The notes beneath the pieces are model-generated. The model was not told the origin of the DNA. It saw nothing but the letters and a program-made list of their open reading frames with translations, and did not search any database. Below, piece after piece: positions 63,694 to 64,000 of a stretch of 64,000 nt of DNA (position 1 is the first letter of the stretch; each line of letters starts with the position of its first letter). Location: NCBI GenBank assembly GCA_027923505.1, contig BROI01000004.1, positions 1 through 64,000 of the forward strand, in the 5' to 3' direction. The DNA comes from Mayamaea pseudoterrestris (taxonomy: Eukaryota; Bacillariophyta; Bacillariophyceae; Sellaphorales; Sellaphoraceae). The translations under genes and the position numbers were made by a program.

Positions 63694-64000
63694 GCTGATC
63701 TATTGTGAGAGTCTCTAAAGGCAAAAGGAATGGAACAGAATCTATTAGAGAAGACTCTTTCGCGGCGAACGATGTGTTTGTGTGTTGGGCGTCTCTTCGA
63801 ACGGAGCGGTCTTGTGGCCCATGCATCTGGTCTCCGGGTGTGCCTTGCTGGATCGACGTGAATCCAGTACCAAGATCTACGTAAGTCGGACTGGTACCAG
63901 TTCAAATTTGAATCGCAGAAGTTTTGGGCACACGTAACCGTTGAAGCCAGCTGGCGTGCTCGGGTTGTTGAACTATTTAGCTTAGCTTTAGGAAGAGTAC
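63694..64000. other. Region upstream of the CXC gene
   Basis: These 307 bp presumably carry the promoter and leader of the CXC gene. No other feature is visible before the window ends. Confidence 0.4.

Overview
This is eukaryotic nuclear DNA, most likely from a stramenopile (heterokont). The genes are compact. Most are intronless or have short GT-AG introns, and neighbours are often head-to-head or tail-to-tail. Nearly all are eukaryotic housekeeping genes: SBDS, ASCC3, CPSF160, PP5, GPAA1, Doa10/MARCH6, ribonucleotide reductase R2, uS9/RPS16, NDUFS4 and a tesmin/TSO1 CXC protein. The stramenopile call rests on the gene at 59081-60831. It has a VREFER...GDNPSCSSG...IGW amino-terminal module that I know from heterokont genomes. 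A CYP710/CYP61-like sterol P450 and a bacterial-type topoisomerase I with an organelle-like leader fit an alga-like or alga-derived heterokont. The species cannot be fixed from this window.

Layout. Positions 1-11448 are one uninterrupted satellite of 181-bp units, 63 full copies plus a partial one. Part of it is organised into 543-bp trimers. It stops mid-unit inside the open frame of a glutamine-rich protein (11448-12500) whose 5' end appears lost. Then come SBDS with a Rei1-like finger (minus), a CYP710-like P450 (plus), ASCC3 (minus, seven coding exons plus an inferred one-nucleotide exon), two tandem FG-rich paralogues (plus), topoisomerase I with HMG boxes (plus), a tiny mitochondrial-type protein (plus) and CPSF160 (minus).

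Positions 37824-43617 form a rearranged block: a small membrane protein gene, a partial copy of the 3' half of PP5 carrying a replaced segment with a tRNA-like sequence, a broken Ty3/gypsy remnant, then intact PP5. GPAA1, a short two-exon membrane protein and a Doa10/MARCH6 ubiquitin ligase follow. A 326-bp tandem duplication at the end of the Doa10 gene pushes its conserved carboxyl terminus out of frame.

The last part (51.7-64 kb) holds ribonucleotide reductase R2, RPS16, a PHPT1-like phosphohistidine phosphatase, NDUFS4, an unknown seven-helix membrane protein, a PIF/Harbinger-type transposase gene with an intact frame, the heterokont-type gene and a CXC-domain protein.

The genes do not form one pathway. 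Several belong to ribosome biology (SBDS, RPS16, ASCC3) and ER membrane biology (GPAA1, Doa10, P450). Exon boundaries were worked out by hand from splice sites, reading frame and family conservation. No alignment or database search was run.
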